From Monosporascus cannonballus (lineage: Eukaryota > Ascomycota > Sordariomycetes > Xylariales): DNA of 64,000 nucleotides. The stretch's first letter is position 1. The number at the start of each line of letters is the position of its first letter. Below the pieces are notes generated by a model that searched no databases, was not told where the DNA came from, and saw only the letters and a list, made by a program, of their open reading frames with translations. The stretch spans positions 248,001 through 312,000 of the forward strand of contig QJNS01000044.1 of assembly GCA_004154925.1 (NCBI GenBank), in the 5' to 3' direction. Shown here piece by piece: positions 12,440 to 24,105 of this stretch. Made by a program: the position numbers and the translations under genes.

Positions 12440-13260
12440 CGGATATTATTAATTTAAGAAATATAAAACTTTTATATTACCGGTTACTTAAGAAAAAACA
12501 TTACGTTAATAATATTAATCCATAATTATTTTTGGCCGGAAAAAATTTAAGATATATATTACTTTTGCCGTAATTATAACGTATATAACAGGTTGTACGT
12601 ATAGAAAAAAACGAAAAAAAAGTTATTACGGCCTTTATTTATTTCAAGCCGATTTTATTTAGACTTTTCGATAAATATTATAATCGACTTACCGGTAAAA
12701 TAAGAAAACCCGTTTTCTTATAATAATTAGTAATCGTATACTAAAAATTGTTATTTTAAAGTTAATACTTAATATAAATACGGATACGTATATTTAATAT
12801 TTTATTTTTTGCCATCAAAAATGTTACGATTTTCCCAAAAGATTAATATCCGATAAAACGAATAATTAAACGAATAAATTCTGGACTTATTTATATAACT
12901 TAATAAATATATAATAATAACTTAATATATTTTATTATCCTGAAATAAACTGAATTACGAAAAGAATTAACAAAAATATTTTCGCGTATTTCCGTTATTT
13001 TATAAATTACGTATAATATAATTAAATTAAGCTTTTATTGGAAATATAACTAGCCTTTAATAATAAACATTTTTCGTTAAAAGTAAATTTTATATTTTTA
13101 ATATATAGATATAATATAAAATTTATTAACGAAATATTAATTATTCCTTAATTAATTTTTAAGGCTGAAAAAATATTAATTTCGTTAAAAAGTTACGGAA
13201 AAATACGAAATTTATATTAGTTATTATAATGTCGGTTTTAATCCAGAAAAAAATAATTAA
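12440..13260 (+). pseudogene. Integrase region of the family B chromovirus
   Basis: The zinc-binding and catalytic regions of a retroviral-type integrase can be followed. The block around 12480-12600 reads as H-N-Y-F-W-P followed by F-C-R-N-Y, a degraded H-H-C-C finger. At about 12640-12700, R-F-x-L-D-F-S-I-N and I-I-D-L-P-V-K give the first catalytic region, with the usual D-F-I/D-L-P context. The C-terminal part (to about 13260) is AT-rich and only weakly readable. It is inactive because of many stops. The minus-strand open stretch at 12175-12405 is antisense to this gene. Confidence 0.7.
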
Positions 13261-13559
13261 TTAATACCTTTAAAAAATAAATACCGTATTTCGAAATAAA
13301 AAATTTAATATAATTAAATTTAAAAAATATATTTATTTTATAATTATTTAAAAGATTATTTTAAATATATATTAAATATAAAATTACCATAATTACGCCG
13401 TATAATACCGTAAATTTAAACATATTATTAAAGATATATCCGAAATTCGACGTAAACCTGCTAAAGTTAATAATAAGGAACCCGTTATTTCACCAGATCT
13501 TAAATAACAATTAATTATTACCGATATTATTAAAAATAAAATATATAATAAAATATATA

Positions 13560-13830
13560 TTAAAGGCCGAAAATAAAGGCGTAAACCGCAATTACCGAAA
13601 AGAGGTATTCGTAAAATAGGCAGGTTACGCCAAACTGATATAAGAATTACGTAACAATTTCGAAAATACAATTACCCTTAATAACTTTAAAAAGTTATTG
13701 GGAAACGGAAACGGGGTCGGCAAAAACGTAAAGGTACGAATAGAGATAAAAAAAAATATAAGCAAAGCTGCCGCCGCCTTGCCGCGGCCTCGTTATTCCC
13801 TAAAGGCGAGAAAAGGGGTGATATTACAGG
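13560..13830 (+). pseudogene. Chromodomain and basic C-terminus of the family B polyprotein
   Basis: After integrase a chromodomain can be read at about 13564-13690: R-K-E-V-F-V-K-x-A-G-Y-A-K, then E-L-R-N-N-F-E-N-T-I-A-L-N-N-F. This corresponds to the V-K-W-x-G-Y and T-W-E-P blocks, with the tryptophan codons turned to stops. The same frame continues open from 13698 into a tail rich in K, R and A that runs into the 3' LTR. Chromodomains of this type tether integrase to methylated histone H3 in known chromoviruses. Here the domain is a relic. Confidence 0.75.
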
Positions 13831-14011
13831 CTAAAACTTATAGAGCAGTTCGGGCTTACGGAACGAACTCCTTAGCCCGAGCTTACCCATATATATATAG
13901 GGAGCAGCCACTTCGCTGGTGGCTAGCTATTTCTTTTCTTCCCTTCTTACCTTGAATATAAACCTTTGTTGGGCCGTACCTCCGTTCAACCTACGCATTG
14001 TGCCCGTCACA
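13822..14011 (+). repeat. 3' LTR of the family B chromovirus
   Basis: This 190-bp LTR begins TATTACAG (from TGTTA.AG) and ends GCCCGTCACA. It is followed by the target duplication ataac (14012-14016). It is nearly identical to 9346-9534 except for transitions. One arm of the first hairpin is mutated in this copy, while the second hairpin remains almost perfect. Confidence 0.92.
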
Positions 14012-14016
14012 ATAAC

Positions 14017-16687
14017 ATATTAATTAAATGTTTTAACTTCTTAGGATGCTATTATTTTAAATTATTATTTAATTACTTTAATTTTATTTTGATAATAATA
14101 ATAATACGTCGTATTTTTCATTAGTGCCCGTTTTGTTTTTTATATTTTATCTCTTTAGGTAATAAAATCTTTATCGTATTCTTATGCCTGCATTCGTCGC
14201 TATTATTAATCAAGTATTAAAATCTTAATTCTTTTTCTTATCCGTTAATAAGATATAAGGTAAATTTTACCTGGCCAGTTCTGTTATTAATTAAAATCTG
14301 TACTGGCGTATCCATAATAATCCTGAGATTATATCGTAATTCCTAAGTAAACCGATAACGAAATTAACTCTCTGATATTGTTTTTAAACAAAAATCTCGA
14401 AATAATCAATTTCACATATAATTTTCCTATTATCGTAAACAAATTTCTAACCTTCGGTATTCGTCGTTATATAAGGTTTTAACTTATATTTCCATAACAA
14501 TTTAAACTTATTAATTATATTTAATACACTATTTTTTCCGCCCAGAACTCCGTAATCTATTATTACGGTATACCAATACGTTTCGATTCGTATATCCAAA
14601 ATAATAAGATTATTAACGTTTTTTATCGTCGTGTTTAAAGTCTTTTTCGGGAATTCCCTTTATTTCCTTTAGGTTTCGCTGTTTTACGGCTTTTTTATAA
14701 ATAACTTTTTCTTAAATTTCTGTTCGAATTTATCGAGCTTTTTTTACATTTTTTCGTTTCACGCGTTAAGCTGCTATATTTATCGTTATAACTGGCGTAT
14801 TGTTTCTTCGAGTTATATTAAACTTTTCTAATTGTTTTGTAATTCTTTTTTATTAAATAAATTAATCTCTTATATTTGCACCTATATCCTATTATACGTT
14901 ATTTTAATTATCGTTTTAAACACTTTTTATAAATTAACTTATTTTTTCTTTAATAGCTTTTTTCTTGTAAAAGTCTATAATGAATACTAATTAAAAATAA
15001 AACTCCGTAATAATTTTCTGGTAATACCTTTTTATTATACGCAAAATCAACCTTTTTTCCGTTTAATAATTACATTATCTATAATAACAAAAAAGGTATT
15101 TTTACGAACATTACTTTCTTTGGGCTAACTCTTTGTTTCGGCCAATTGCTGGACATCTTCTAAAGCTATAATTCAAAAATATCGATATTATTATTTATTG
15201 TTCTTATTATTTCCGGTACGGTTTAGAAAATCAAATCCTTTATAATATATACAGATAATTTGTTCGTAAATCCGTTATTTTAATCTTTCATAATTAAGAT
15301 ATTCTTGTCGTCGACAGTATATAGTATATATTTTGTCGTATTGATTAAGGGTTCTGGGATAAACCTTTTTTATTTAGTTTTGGTATTTACGTAATTATCC
15401 TTATAATATTTTGTATTATGTTCGCAATATTTCCTGGGCTAGCTTTTTAACTTTTCGTATTTTGCGTTAAACCTTTCGCTATAAGGAACCCTGATATATA
15501 TTTAGGCGAAATCATGTTAATAAATTTATGGCCGTTTTTTTAATTCTTTCTCGGTTATTCCTTAGATATTAATTTTTAATTATTTTAACGAGGTTTCTTA
15601 GGCGCTTTGTATTACGCTACCTTATATCCCATTTTATTATAATTATTACATTTAATCTAGTTCTAATCATTTTTAAATATAACTTTTAATTCTATATGTT
15701 TTAGTTTTGTACCGTACAAAGTATTATTACGTTGAAAAACGGTAATATTAATTATATATCGGAATTTGTTATTATTTTTTCCTTTGGTGCTTTTAATACG
15801 CCATACGTATTTTCGATTATTAATCTTAATTATTATAACCATATAATATAATAAGTAATTCGGCCGGTCGAATTTAAAAATATTTTTTTATGTTCTTTTT
15901 TCAAGCCGTTAAAAAATTTAATTATTAATATTTTTTGTCCTTAATTTAACTTAATTACTAATTAAATTAACGTCTTGCCGCAACTGGATACGAATCACTT
16001 TTATTATAACCATAACATTTGTCTTTCGGTTATTATCTTTTCGTTTATTATTCCGAAAGCTTTTATTAATATTTATTCGAATTATTCGTAATTATTATAA
16101 ACGCGTATTATCTTTAAGTTTCGTTTTCTAACTGGCAAAATAACGTACTTTTTTATAACGGGTTTAAACTAAATAACCGCATTTCCGGAAAGCGGTCCGA
16201 TTACGAATTGGACTTATATAATAGGCGTAATAAATCGAATAGGAAAATACCTAAAGTAAGTTCGGTATTTAATTAAAAATAATTATAACTTAATTAAGAT
16301 TCCGTTAAACGGTTGTAATTTAACAAATATAAAAACCTCTTTTAATTTTTTGGTAAAATTTAATTCAATAACTTAGCTTATTTAAAAGAGTTTCCCGGTT
16401 TTAAAACCTTTTTTTTTTCTTAAGTTTCTTATAAACGGCTTCAAAAAAACGTTGTAAGATTATTATTATCTTTTTCAAGCTAAAAGATGCGTTCGTTTAT
16501 CGTATCCAGTCGTTGAAAAACTTCTTCTCGAGAAAAACGAGGTTTCTTTTTCTTTCTTGAATTCCATTCCAGTATCCGAGTAATTAGGAAGCTGGTAAGT
16601 AGGTTGTGCGGGCTGTTTGTTAATAAATATAACGTTAATCGATATTGCTCAAAGTTTAATAATATTACTGAACAAAAGCTTGTAACA
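14017..16687 (-). pseudogene. gag: gag and upstream pol pseudogene of the 5511-17068 element
   Basis: This is the 5' half of the family A element on the minus strand, continuing the part cut at 9345. It aligns with 1-2385 over its length. A CCHC knuckle is readable at about 15615-15650 as C-N-N-Y-N-K-M-G-Y, with one cysteine and the histidine mutated. The leader next to the LTR (16659-16687) holds a stretch conserved in all family A copies. It does not begin with the usual TGG of a tRNA-primed binding site, so the priming mechanism is unclear. Confidence 0.72.
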
Positions 16688-17068
16688 TATAACGACCTAA
16701 GGGTTTAACTAATTATTAAACTTTAATTGTACGGGTTTAAGTTAACAGGAATATCGTAAAAATCTAAGCAATAAATGTAATAACGTATTATGTTTTGTAA
16801 TATTAAAAGTACCTTAAATAACGAATTATTATTATAAGGTAATATTATTTAAATTATGGAAATAATAAACGTATATATTGTAATTTCTCTATTACAGCTT
16901 ATCTCTGTTTAGCAGAGTTTTATTAAGCGGTTGTTCAATGTTGTTTAATCGTGGTTAGTCGTGTTTAATTAAGACCCGCTGAGCACTGATTACGTAACCT
17001 TGAACTAGCGTAACTTCGTGATCTTGGCTGGACCATTTTCGCAGGCCTAGCTGGCTTGGGTCGTGACA
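16688..17068 (-). repeat. 5' LTR of the 5511-17068 element
   Basis: This 381-bp LTR on the minus strand starts TGTCACGACC at 17068. Compared with the partner at 5511 the differences are mostly C/T and G/A. It is followed by the target duplication ttatt (17069-17073). Confidence 0.93.
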
Positions 17069-17084
17069 TTATTTTGACAAAACA

Positions 17085-17464
17085 TATTACGACCTAACAG
17101 GCTCCGGCCTTTGGAAACGGTTAACGAAGATAACACGGACCACCTCTCGGGTCATGTGATGGGTACTCAGCAAAGATCTGCTAAATACGACTGATTAGCA
17201 TTAAGCAATTGCTTAACAAAAATTCGCTAAGTATAGTTAAGCAAAAATAAGCAATAATACCAAAAATTAATATATATATAGGATTATTATTTCTATAATT
17301 TAAATAATTTTAATTTGTAATATAATATTATTACTTAAAATACCTTTAGAATTACGAAACGTAATACGTTATTATATCTATTACTTAGATTCCTATAATA
17401 CTTCTGCTAATATAAACCAGTACAATTAAGGTTTAATAATTAGTTAAACGTTTTAGCCGTTATA
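17085..17464 (+). repeat. 5' LTR of the 17085-25824 element
   Basis: This 380-bp LTR begins TATTACGACC and ends GCCGTTATA (from TG...CA). It has the same U3 type as the LTRs at 5511 and 16688. It lies head-to-head with the LTR at 16688-17068, separated by only 16 bp, and this produces a large inverted repeat. Confidence 0.93.
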
Positions 17465-17584
17465 CGTTATAAGCTTTTTTTTAAATAATACTGTCAAACT
17501 TTGAGCAATATCGCCGACGCTATATTTACTAGCAAACAGCTCGAATAACCCATTTACGAGATTCTTAATTACCCGGGTATTAAA

Positions 17585-19500
17585 ATGGAATCCGAAAAGG
17601 AAAAAGAAAAACTTCCCCTTTTTCGCGAAAGAGTTCTCCAACGTCTGGATGCCATAAACGAACCTATTTTTTAGCTTAAAAAAACAATAATAATCTTATA
17701 ATATTCTTTGAAGCCGCGTATAAAAAGCTTAAGGAAAAAAAGTTTCCGAAACAGGGAAACCTTTTCGAATAAATTAAGTTATTTAATTAAATATTATTAA
17801 GGAATTGGGAAAAATCCTTAAGCCTTTAAAGCCAAAATATTTCCATAAAACCTTAATTAAGTTATAATCACCCTTAATTCAACGTTAAAAACGTTTTGGA
17901 TATTTTCTTATTTAATTTATTACGTTTATTATAGTAGTCAGGTTCGTAATTAAATAACTTATTAAAAACGTAATTATTTGGTTTAAACCCGTTATAAAGA
18001 AATACGTTATTTTGTTATTTAAGAAGTGAAACACGGAAATAATGCGAATTTATAATAATTACGAATGGTTTAAAGAAATATTAACGAAAATTTCGGAAGA
18101 ATAAATAAAAAATTAAAAACCGAAATATAAATTTAATAAGTACGACAAAAAAATCCGTATCAAGTTACGGCAGTGTGTTAACTTAATTAATAATTAATCG
18201 AAATCAAGGTTAAAAATATTAATAACTAAATTTTTAAACGGTTTAAAAAATATAAAAAACCTTTTTAAGTTTAATGGGCCTAATTATTTATCAGATTATA
18301 TTGTTATAGCAGTTAAAATTAATAATCGATAATACGTATAACGTATTAAAGGTATTAAAAGAAATAATAATAATAAATTTTGATATATAGTTAATGTTAG
18401 CGTTATTTGACGTAATAACATTTTTTACGACATAGAACCAGGATTTATAAAATTTAAAATTACTTATAATAAGGATTAAGGTTAAATTAAATATTATAAT
18501 TATACTAAAATAAAACATAAGGTAGCATAATATTAAGCATCTAAAAAGCCCTATTAAGATAATTAAAAATCTATATCTAAGGGATGATCCAGAAAAAACA
18601 AAAGGGTCAAAAGCAAATATATTAATATAATTTAACTTAAGCATATGCTAGGTTCTTTATTGCGAAAAGTCTAATATGGAATACGAAAAATCAGAAAACT
18701 AAGTTAATAAATTTCTCAAGTAAAATAAAAAGCATTATAAGGATAATTATGTAAATATTAAAATTATATGAAAAAGATTTATATCGGAACCATTAATTAT
18801 TACAGCAAAATTCATATTATATATTGTTAACGATGAACAAATTCGGGTTATAAGGAGAAAGAATAATATATTTACGAACGGATTACCCGTATGTATTATA
18901 AAATATTCGATTTTCTAAACCTTACTAGAAATAACAAGAATAATAAATAATAATATCGACATTTTCGAACTATAGCTCAAAAATATATTTAGTAATTAGC
19001 CGAAATAAAAGGTTAGCCTGAAAGAAATATAATATCCGTAAAACAACCATTTAACTATTTTTAATAATATAATTACTTAACGCAAAAAGGGTTAATTTAA
19101 GGTATTATGGAAAGATATTGCCAAAAGATTATTATAAATTCCTGTTTTTAATTTATATTTATTATAACCCTTTACGAGAGGAAAATTAGTAAAAGAAATA
19201 CGTTAATTTATAAAGGATCTTTAAAGTAATAATCAAAACGACGTATAATGGAATAAAGTCGCAAATACAAAAAAATACTTTATTCAATAAGGAAGAAAAT
19301 TGCAACAAAATTAAAAATAATTAATATAATTTAAGGGAATTATACTCCGGTAATAACGATAAATATAATAATTTAAAGCTTTAAATAAAGAAATATGAAT
19401 AAATCTTGATAAGTTAGAACAAAAATTAAAAAACGATTACATATAAAAAACCCGTAAAATAAGAAGATCCAGAGAAATTAAAGGGAACTCCCAAAACTGG
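17585..19500 (+). pseudogene. gag: gag pseudogene of the 17085-25824 element
   Basis: Gag of a family A chromovirus. A start codon at 17585 opens a charged N-terminus (M-E-S-E-K-E-K-E-K-L-P), then R-V-L-Q-R-L-D-A-I-N-E, and the matching codons are found at 56066 in another copy with the start mutated to ATA. A zinc knuckle at about 18495-18535 reads Y-Y-N-Y-T-K-I-K-H-K-V-A-x-Y; all three cysteines have become tyrosine. The 3' limit is approximate. The minus-strand open stretches at 17453-17641 and 18291-18644 are antisense shadows. Confidence 0.72.
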
Positions 19501-19559
19501 CTTTAAATACAACGATAAAAGCTATTAATAACGTTATTACTTTAAATATACGAACCGGA

Positions 19560-22500
19560 ACGTATTAATATACCGTAATAATAAATTACGGAACTTTAAG
19601 CGGGGATTATATTATACCGAATATAATTAATACGTTTAAATTATTATAAAGATATAAATTAAAACCTTATATAACGACAAATATCAAAAGTTAGGACTTC
19701 GCTTACGATAACGGGAAAATTATATGCGAAATCAATTACTTCGAGATTTTTATTTAGGGACCATAATAAAAAGTTAATTTCGATATCGTTTTATTTAAGA
19801 ATTATGATATAATCTTAGGGTTATTATAGATATGCTAGTACGGAGTTTTAATTAATAAAAGGATTAGATAAATAAGGTTCACCTTATACCTTATTAACGT
19901 ATAAAAAAAGAAAAACTTAAAATCTTAATATTCGATTAATAATAACGATAAATATAGGCATAAAAATACGACAGAAATCTTATTACCTAAAGGGATAAAA
20001 TATAACAAAAACGAGCATTAAAGAAAAATGCAACATATTATTATTATTATTAAAACGAAATTAAAATAATTAAATATCGATTTAAAATAGCAGCCGAAAT
20101 GTTAGAAAATATGATTAATATTTTTTCATAATATCATAAATACGAATAGCTTTTTAAAAGGGAGCTTAATACGAAATTACTAAAACATAATCAATAAAAT
20201 TATAAGATAATGTTTAAAAAAATCTTTAAGGAAGTTTTACCTTATTTATAACATTAATAAAAACGAAATACGTACTTTTAAAAAATGATGAGAAAGGCGG
20301 TTAGAAAGAGGATGGATTCGATTTTCAAAATTAATAACAAGATACTTTATATTTTTTTATTAAAAAATAGGCATTTACGATTTATGGTTAATTATCGATA
20401 ATTAAACCATATTACTATTAAGGATAGAACCTTATTACTTTTAGTTACGGTAATAAAAAACTGATTTTACGGAATTAAATAATTAATAACATTTAATTTT
20501 AAAGATGGATATAATTTTATTAAGATTACAAAAGGTTGCGAATAAAAATTAATGTTTAAAACGGAATACGGATTATTTAAATATTTAGTTACACTAATAC
20601 GATTTACAAACGTGTCTGTAATTTTTTAAAGGATAATAAATTTTATATTAAAAAAATACCTTCATATTTTCGTCATTTATTATCTTGACGACATTTGTAT
20701 TTTCTTAGAAACGGAAAAACCATATGCAAGATACGTTAATAAGATTTGTTAAGCTTTATAGAACGTAAAATTACTTCTTAACCTAAAAAGAAATTAATTT
20801 TATAAATAAAAGGTAAAGTATTTGGAATATATTATTATTTTAAGATATATTAGGATAAACTGTATAAAGGTCGTTGTAATTATAAAACAATAAACGTTAA
20901 TTACAATTAAGAAAGTACAAAGATTTTTTGGATTCACCAATTATTGTAAGAAATTTATTTGAAATATTAATAAAATAATTATATCTTTAAAGAATTTTAC
21001 GAAAAGGAATTTAAATAAATGGTAAATACGAAAAAAGTATTTTAGGATATTAAGGATAGGACTATTAACGAGCTAGTATTAATTATGTACGATTTAAACC
21101 GCTGTGGTAAGCTAAAACCCGATATTTCGGATTACGCGTTAAACGTAATAGTCGAATAACGAAAGAATTAAGGTAAATTATATGTTATTATATCTTTTTC
21201 GTACAAGTTAAAAAAAGCCTAACTTAATTACGGCACTACAAACAACGAATTTATGGCCATTATTAGGGTATTTCGAGAGTTTAGGCATTTCTTTTAAGGA
21301 AATTTGTATTAAGTTAAAATTTATATAAAATATTAAATTTTTACCTGATTTATTATGACCAAAAAGCTTATAGCACGATATTTTCGTTTCGCGAAAAAAT
21401 TGGCAAATTTCGATTTCTTTATTATCCTTAAAAAAGGTTTAAACAATGGCAAAATAAATATCGGAATTAAACGACCAGGTTTCGAAAATAAACTTGTTAA
21501 AATTAGCCATAAAATTTTCGATATTATTTCAAAAAGATATTTAAGCCCGCAATAAATTACGATGATACGGGTAATATGTTTGGATATGGATTAAAACATT
21601 CAGGAGTATAATAATGGTTTCTTAAAAAACTAAAAAATTAATAAGATATAAGTTTTAAAAAAATACCAGAAAAATTTTGTACAAAATATGTATAAATATT
21701 AATTATACAAATATTTAAGGATTTATAAAACCTTAAAATAGTTTTAAAGTATATATTCATTTTTTAAAATAATGTTGCCGCTATAAAAAATTATATAATA
21801 ATGGGATATTTGCGCCAAAACGAAATAACGAAAATATAAATTATACCGATAATTATAATTAATATCAAGCCTAAAGCGATTATAATATTTAGTTATATTC
21901 GATTTTATTCTTAAACTTTTTATGTGAAAAAATTGAATTACAGAAATATATTGTAATAATATTTTCGTCGTCGTCCACCAATTTACGAAATATTTTTATT
22001 TTTTACTATATTATGCGAATATAACTGCCGAATAAATGGGATATATTTTTTCAGATACAGTTTTAATATATACGTATTATTAATAAAAAGTATCTTGATT
22101 AAAGGGTTCATATTTGTATTTAAAACTTATTAAGGGCTTATGGCATAGATGGGCTTAAATTACAAGTTATTTAACATATTTAAACCTTAAAAAAATAAAA
22201 TATATAAATTAAACTTTAAAACACTATTTACAAGATTGGGTTAATTATAAATAGAATAACTGGGTTAAAAAGTAATTAATTGCATACCTAGCTTATGATA
22301 TTAGTTATTACGAAAATATTAAATTAATACTTATAAACGTAAAATTTGCTTTTATTTTAAATATTTTCAAAAATATATATAATAACGGTTTAATTAATGT
22401 TAAAGTAATATTGGTATTAAAATAGTTATGATAGTTATAAGAAAAGAACTTAAAAGCGGAATTAAAATTTATCTGTAATTAAATAAATAAATTTTATAAT

Positions 22501-23070
22501 TCAAAAAGTTAAAAGGTTTAATTTTCAAAAAAAAAGGAAAATAGTTTTTTTGGTCATTGAAATATTCAAATAAAATAACCTCGCAAAAAACTGGATTTCA
22601 ACTATATGGGTCCATACAAAATTATTAAGAAAATCTCAAAAACAATTATCAATTAAAATCTTTACCAAAAGTTAAATTCCAACCCATGTCTTACTTTTTC
22701 TATTTTAGTTAATAACGGATATAATTAAGGTGCATATAATATAAAACGATATAAAAATTAAAAACAAAATATATATATGAGGTAAAAAAGATTTTCTACA
22801 TACGCAAACGAAATGGACTTATCCAGTACTTAATCAAATAGAAAAAGCACCCGAACTCCGAAAATACCTAGGAACCCGTTAAAACCTTATTAGCGCCTAA
22901 TGCCTATTAAAGAACTTTCATTAATAACGACGGAATTACCCGAAATAATCGCTTTCTAAACGGTATTTTTAACGGATTAATCGGTATTACCGATGTTACA
23001 CAAGTCTACGAAATTAATAAAAGGAATTAATATGGTGATGGAAACCTTGGCAATGACTTATTCCTAGCGT
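19560..23070 (+). pseudogene. pol: pol pseudogene (protease to chromodomain) of the 17085-25824 element
   Basis: Protease ends with Y-D-I-I-L-G at about 19800-19815. Reverse transcriptase follows: L-R-F-M-V-N-Y-R at about 20375, then the intact box Y-L-D-D (20681-20692) and F-F-G-F-T-N-Y at about 20920. RNase H has P-D-I-S-D-Y-A-L (about 21120) and an open stretch at 21355-21555 covering its end (T-K-K-L-I-A-R-Y, K-K-G-L-N-N-G). Integrase includes D-R/S-x-T-K-Y context near 21970-22000 and N-W-V-K-K...L-A-Y near 22260-22290. A chromodomain ends it at about 22800-22895 (Q-Y-L-I-K-x-K-K-H-P-N-S-E-N-T). Stops of the TAA/TAG type occur throughout. Confidence 0.82.
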
Positions 23071-23607
23071 TTTTGCTTTTTTAATTCTTTAAACGATTAT
23101 AATTCACGTGATACCATTTTTATTCTTTTTAAGCGAAAAAAAGCCTTTTATTTCTGAATACGGATTAAACGCGCGACGGCCTTATTTATTTTCTGTTAAT
23201 AACGTTTTTGCAATTCCAAAAAACGATCTTTTACGAAAATCTTTTTTCGTTCTAAGCGTTAGTTTTCGATGCGAATACTTTCTAAAAAAAAAAAAGAATA
23301 AGAAAAAAACAAAACAAAACAAAACAAAAAACGCCGGTCCTATTATAAGGATATTTATGTTTAACGTAAGCCTTATATTTTGAAACATTTTCCATTATTT
23401 CGTATTTTTAACCGTTGGCAAAACATAAAAAGTACGGCATAATTTCAAAATTGAAATAGTCAAAAATAAGAAGTTAACCTTGCCGACGAATAATGAAGAA
23501 AACCTGACCACGACTTTTAGTAATGTGATTTAATATCGTGAAAAACCGGTGATATTTAGCAGGAAAAATAAAATCTTAAAGGCAAGATTTGGGAAAAGGG
23601 AAAATCG
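23071..23607 (+). other. 3' untranslated region of the 17085-25824 element
   Basis: This stretch lies between the end of pol and the 3' LTR. It holds an A-rich tract with CAAAA repeats at 23284-23331 and ends with a purine-rich tract (about 23590-23607) that would prime plus-strand DNA synthesis. Open stretches on both strands here (23108-23383 and 23182-23388) overlap each other and the low-complexity tract, and they show no recognisable domain. Confidence 0.6.
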
Positions 23608-23978
23608 TATTACGACTTGACAGGTTCCGATCTCAGGAAACGGTTAACGAAAATAATACGAACCACCTCTCGGATCACGTGATAAATGCTTAATAAAAAT
23701 CTGTTAAATACGATTAATTTGCATAAAGCAATTATATAGCAAGAATTCGCTAAATATAATTAAGTAAAAATAAGTAATAATATTAAAAACTAATATATAT
23801 ATATATTTATTATTTCTATAGTTTAAATAACTTCAGCTTGTAATAAAATATCGTTATCCAAGATACTTTTGGAATTACGAAACGTAATATGTTATTATAT
23901 CCTTTGCTTAGATTCCTATGATATTCCTGTTAACATAAACCCGTACGACTAAGGTTTAATAGTTCGTTAAACTCCCTA
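23608..23978 (+). repeat. 3' LTR of the 17085-25824 element, interrupted
   Basis: The first 371 bp of the 3' LTR end at the target dinucleotide TA (23977-23978), where the Fot1-like transposon inserted. The remaining nine bases (gctattaca, 25816-25824) lie after the transposon. Together they make 380 bp, the same as the 5' LTR. Confidence 0.93.
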
Positions 23979-24019
23979 ACCTCGGACCCCACCTAATGAA
24001 TTACCCTAGCAATGAATAA
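23979..24019 (+). repeat. Left terminal inverted repeat of the Fot1-like transposon
   Basis: It starts ACCTCGGACCCC directly after the target TA. It matches the right end with two mismatches over 41 bp, both C/T-type transitions. Confidence 0.93.
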
Positions 24020-24105
24020 GACTTTTCTTTATAACAACCACCACCCCTTATAATAACATTTTGCGATAATTCCATAACCCTTTAGTTAATTGATTTCGGG
24101 TAAAG

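Larger units (their letters stand above)
9346..14011 (+). mobile_element. Family B chromovirus lacking reverse transcriptase, nested in 5511-17068
   Basis: This plus-strand LTR retrotransposon of 4666 bp has 189/190-bp LTRs and a perfect target duplication, ataac at 9341-9345 and 14012-14016. The internal order is protease-like region, RNase H, integrase, chromodomain. Only about 0.45 kb separates protease from RNase H, far too little for the reverse transcriptase core of gypsy elements, and no Y-x-D-D box is visible there. A purine-rich tract (about 13805-13821) precedes the 3' LTR. It is probably a deletion derivative that moved with enzymes from a complete relative. Confidence 0.92.
5511..17068 (-). 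mobile_element. Family A chromovirus, complete, with a nested family B element
   Basis: This minus-strand gypsy element has two 381-bp LTRs (5511-5891 and 16688-17068). It is flanked by a perfect 5-bp target duplication, ttatt at 5506-5510 and 17069-17073. A family B chromovirus with its own perfect duplication (ataac) is inserted at 9346-14011. Without it the element is about 6.9 kb, matching the plus-strand copy at 17085. It lies inside the outer element at 3597-37069. It is heavily RIP-mutated but still recognisable. Confidence 0.93.

Noticed and set aside
18291..18644. Open stretch of 117 codons on the minus strand
   Set aside because: It is antisense to gag of the plus-strand element at 17085. 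TAA/TAG stops of RIP'd genes leave the opposite strand open.
23108..23388. Open stretches on both strands with K-rich or F-rich tails
   Set aside because: They overlap each other across an A-rich/CAAAA tract in the 3' untranslated part of a retrotransposon, and no domain is visible.
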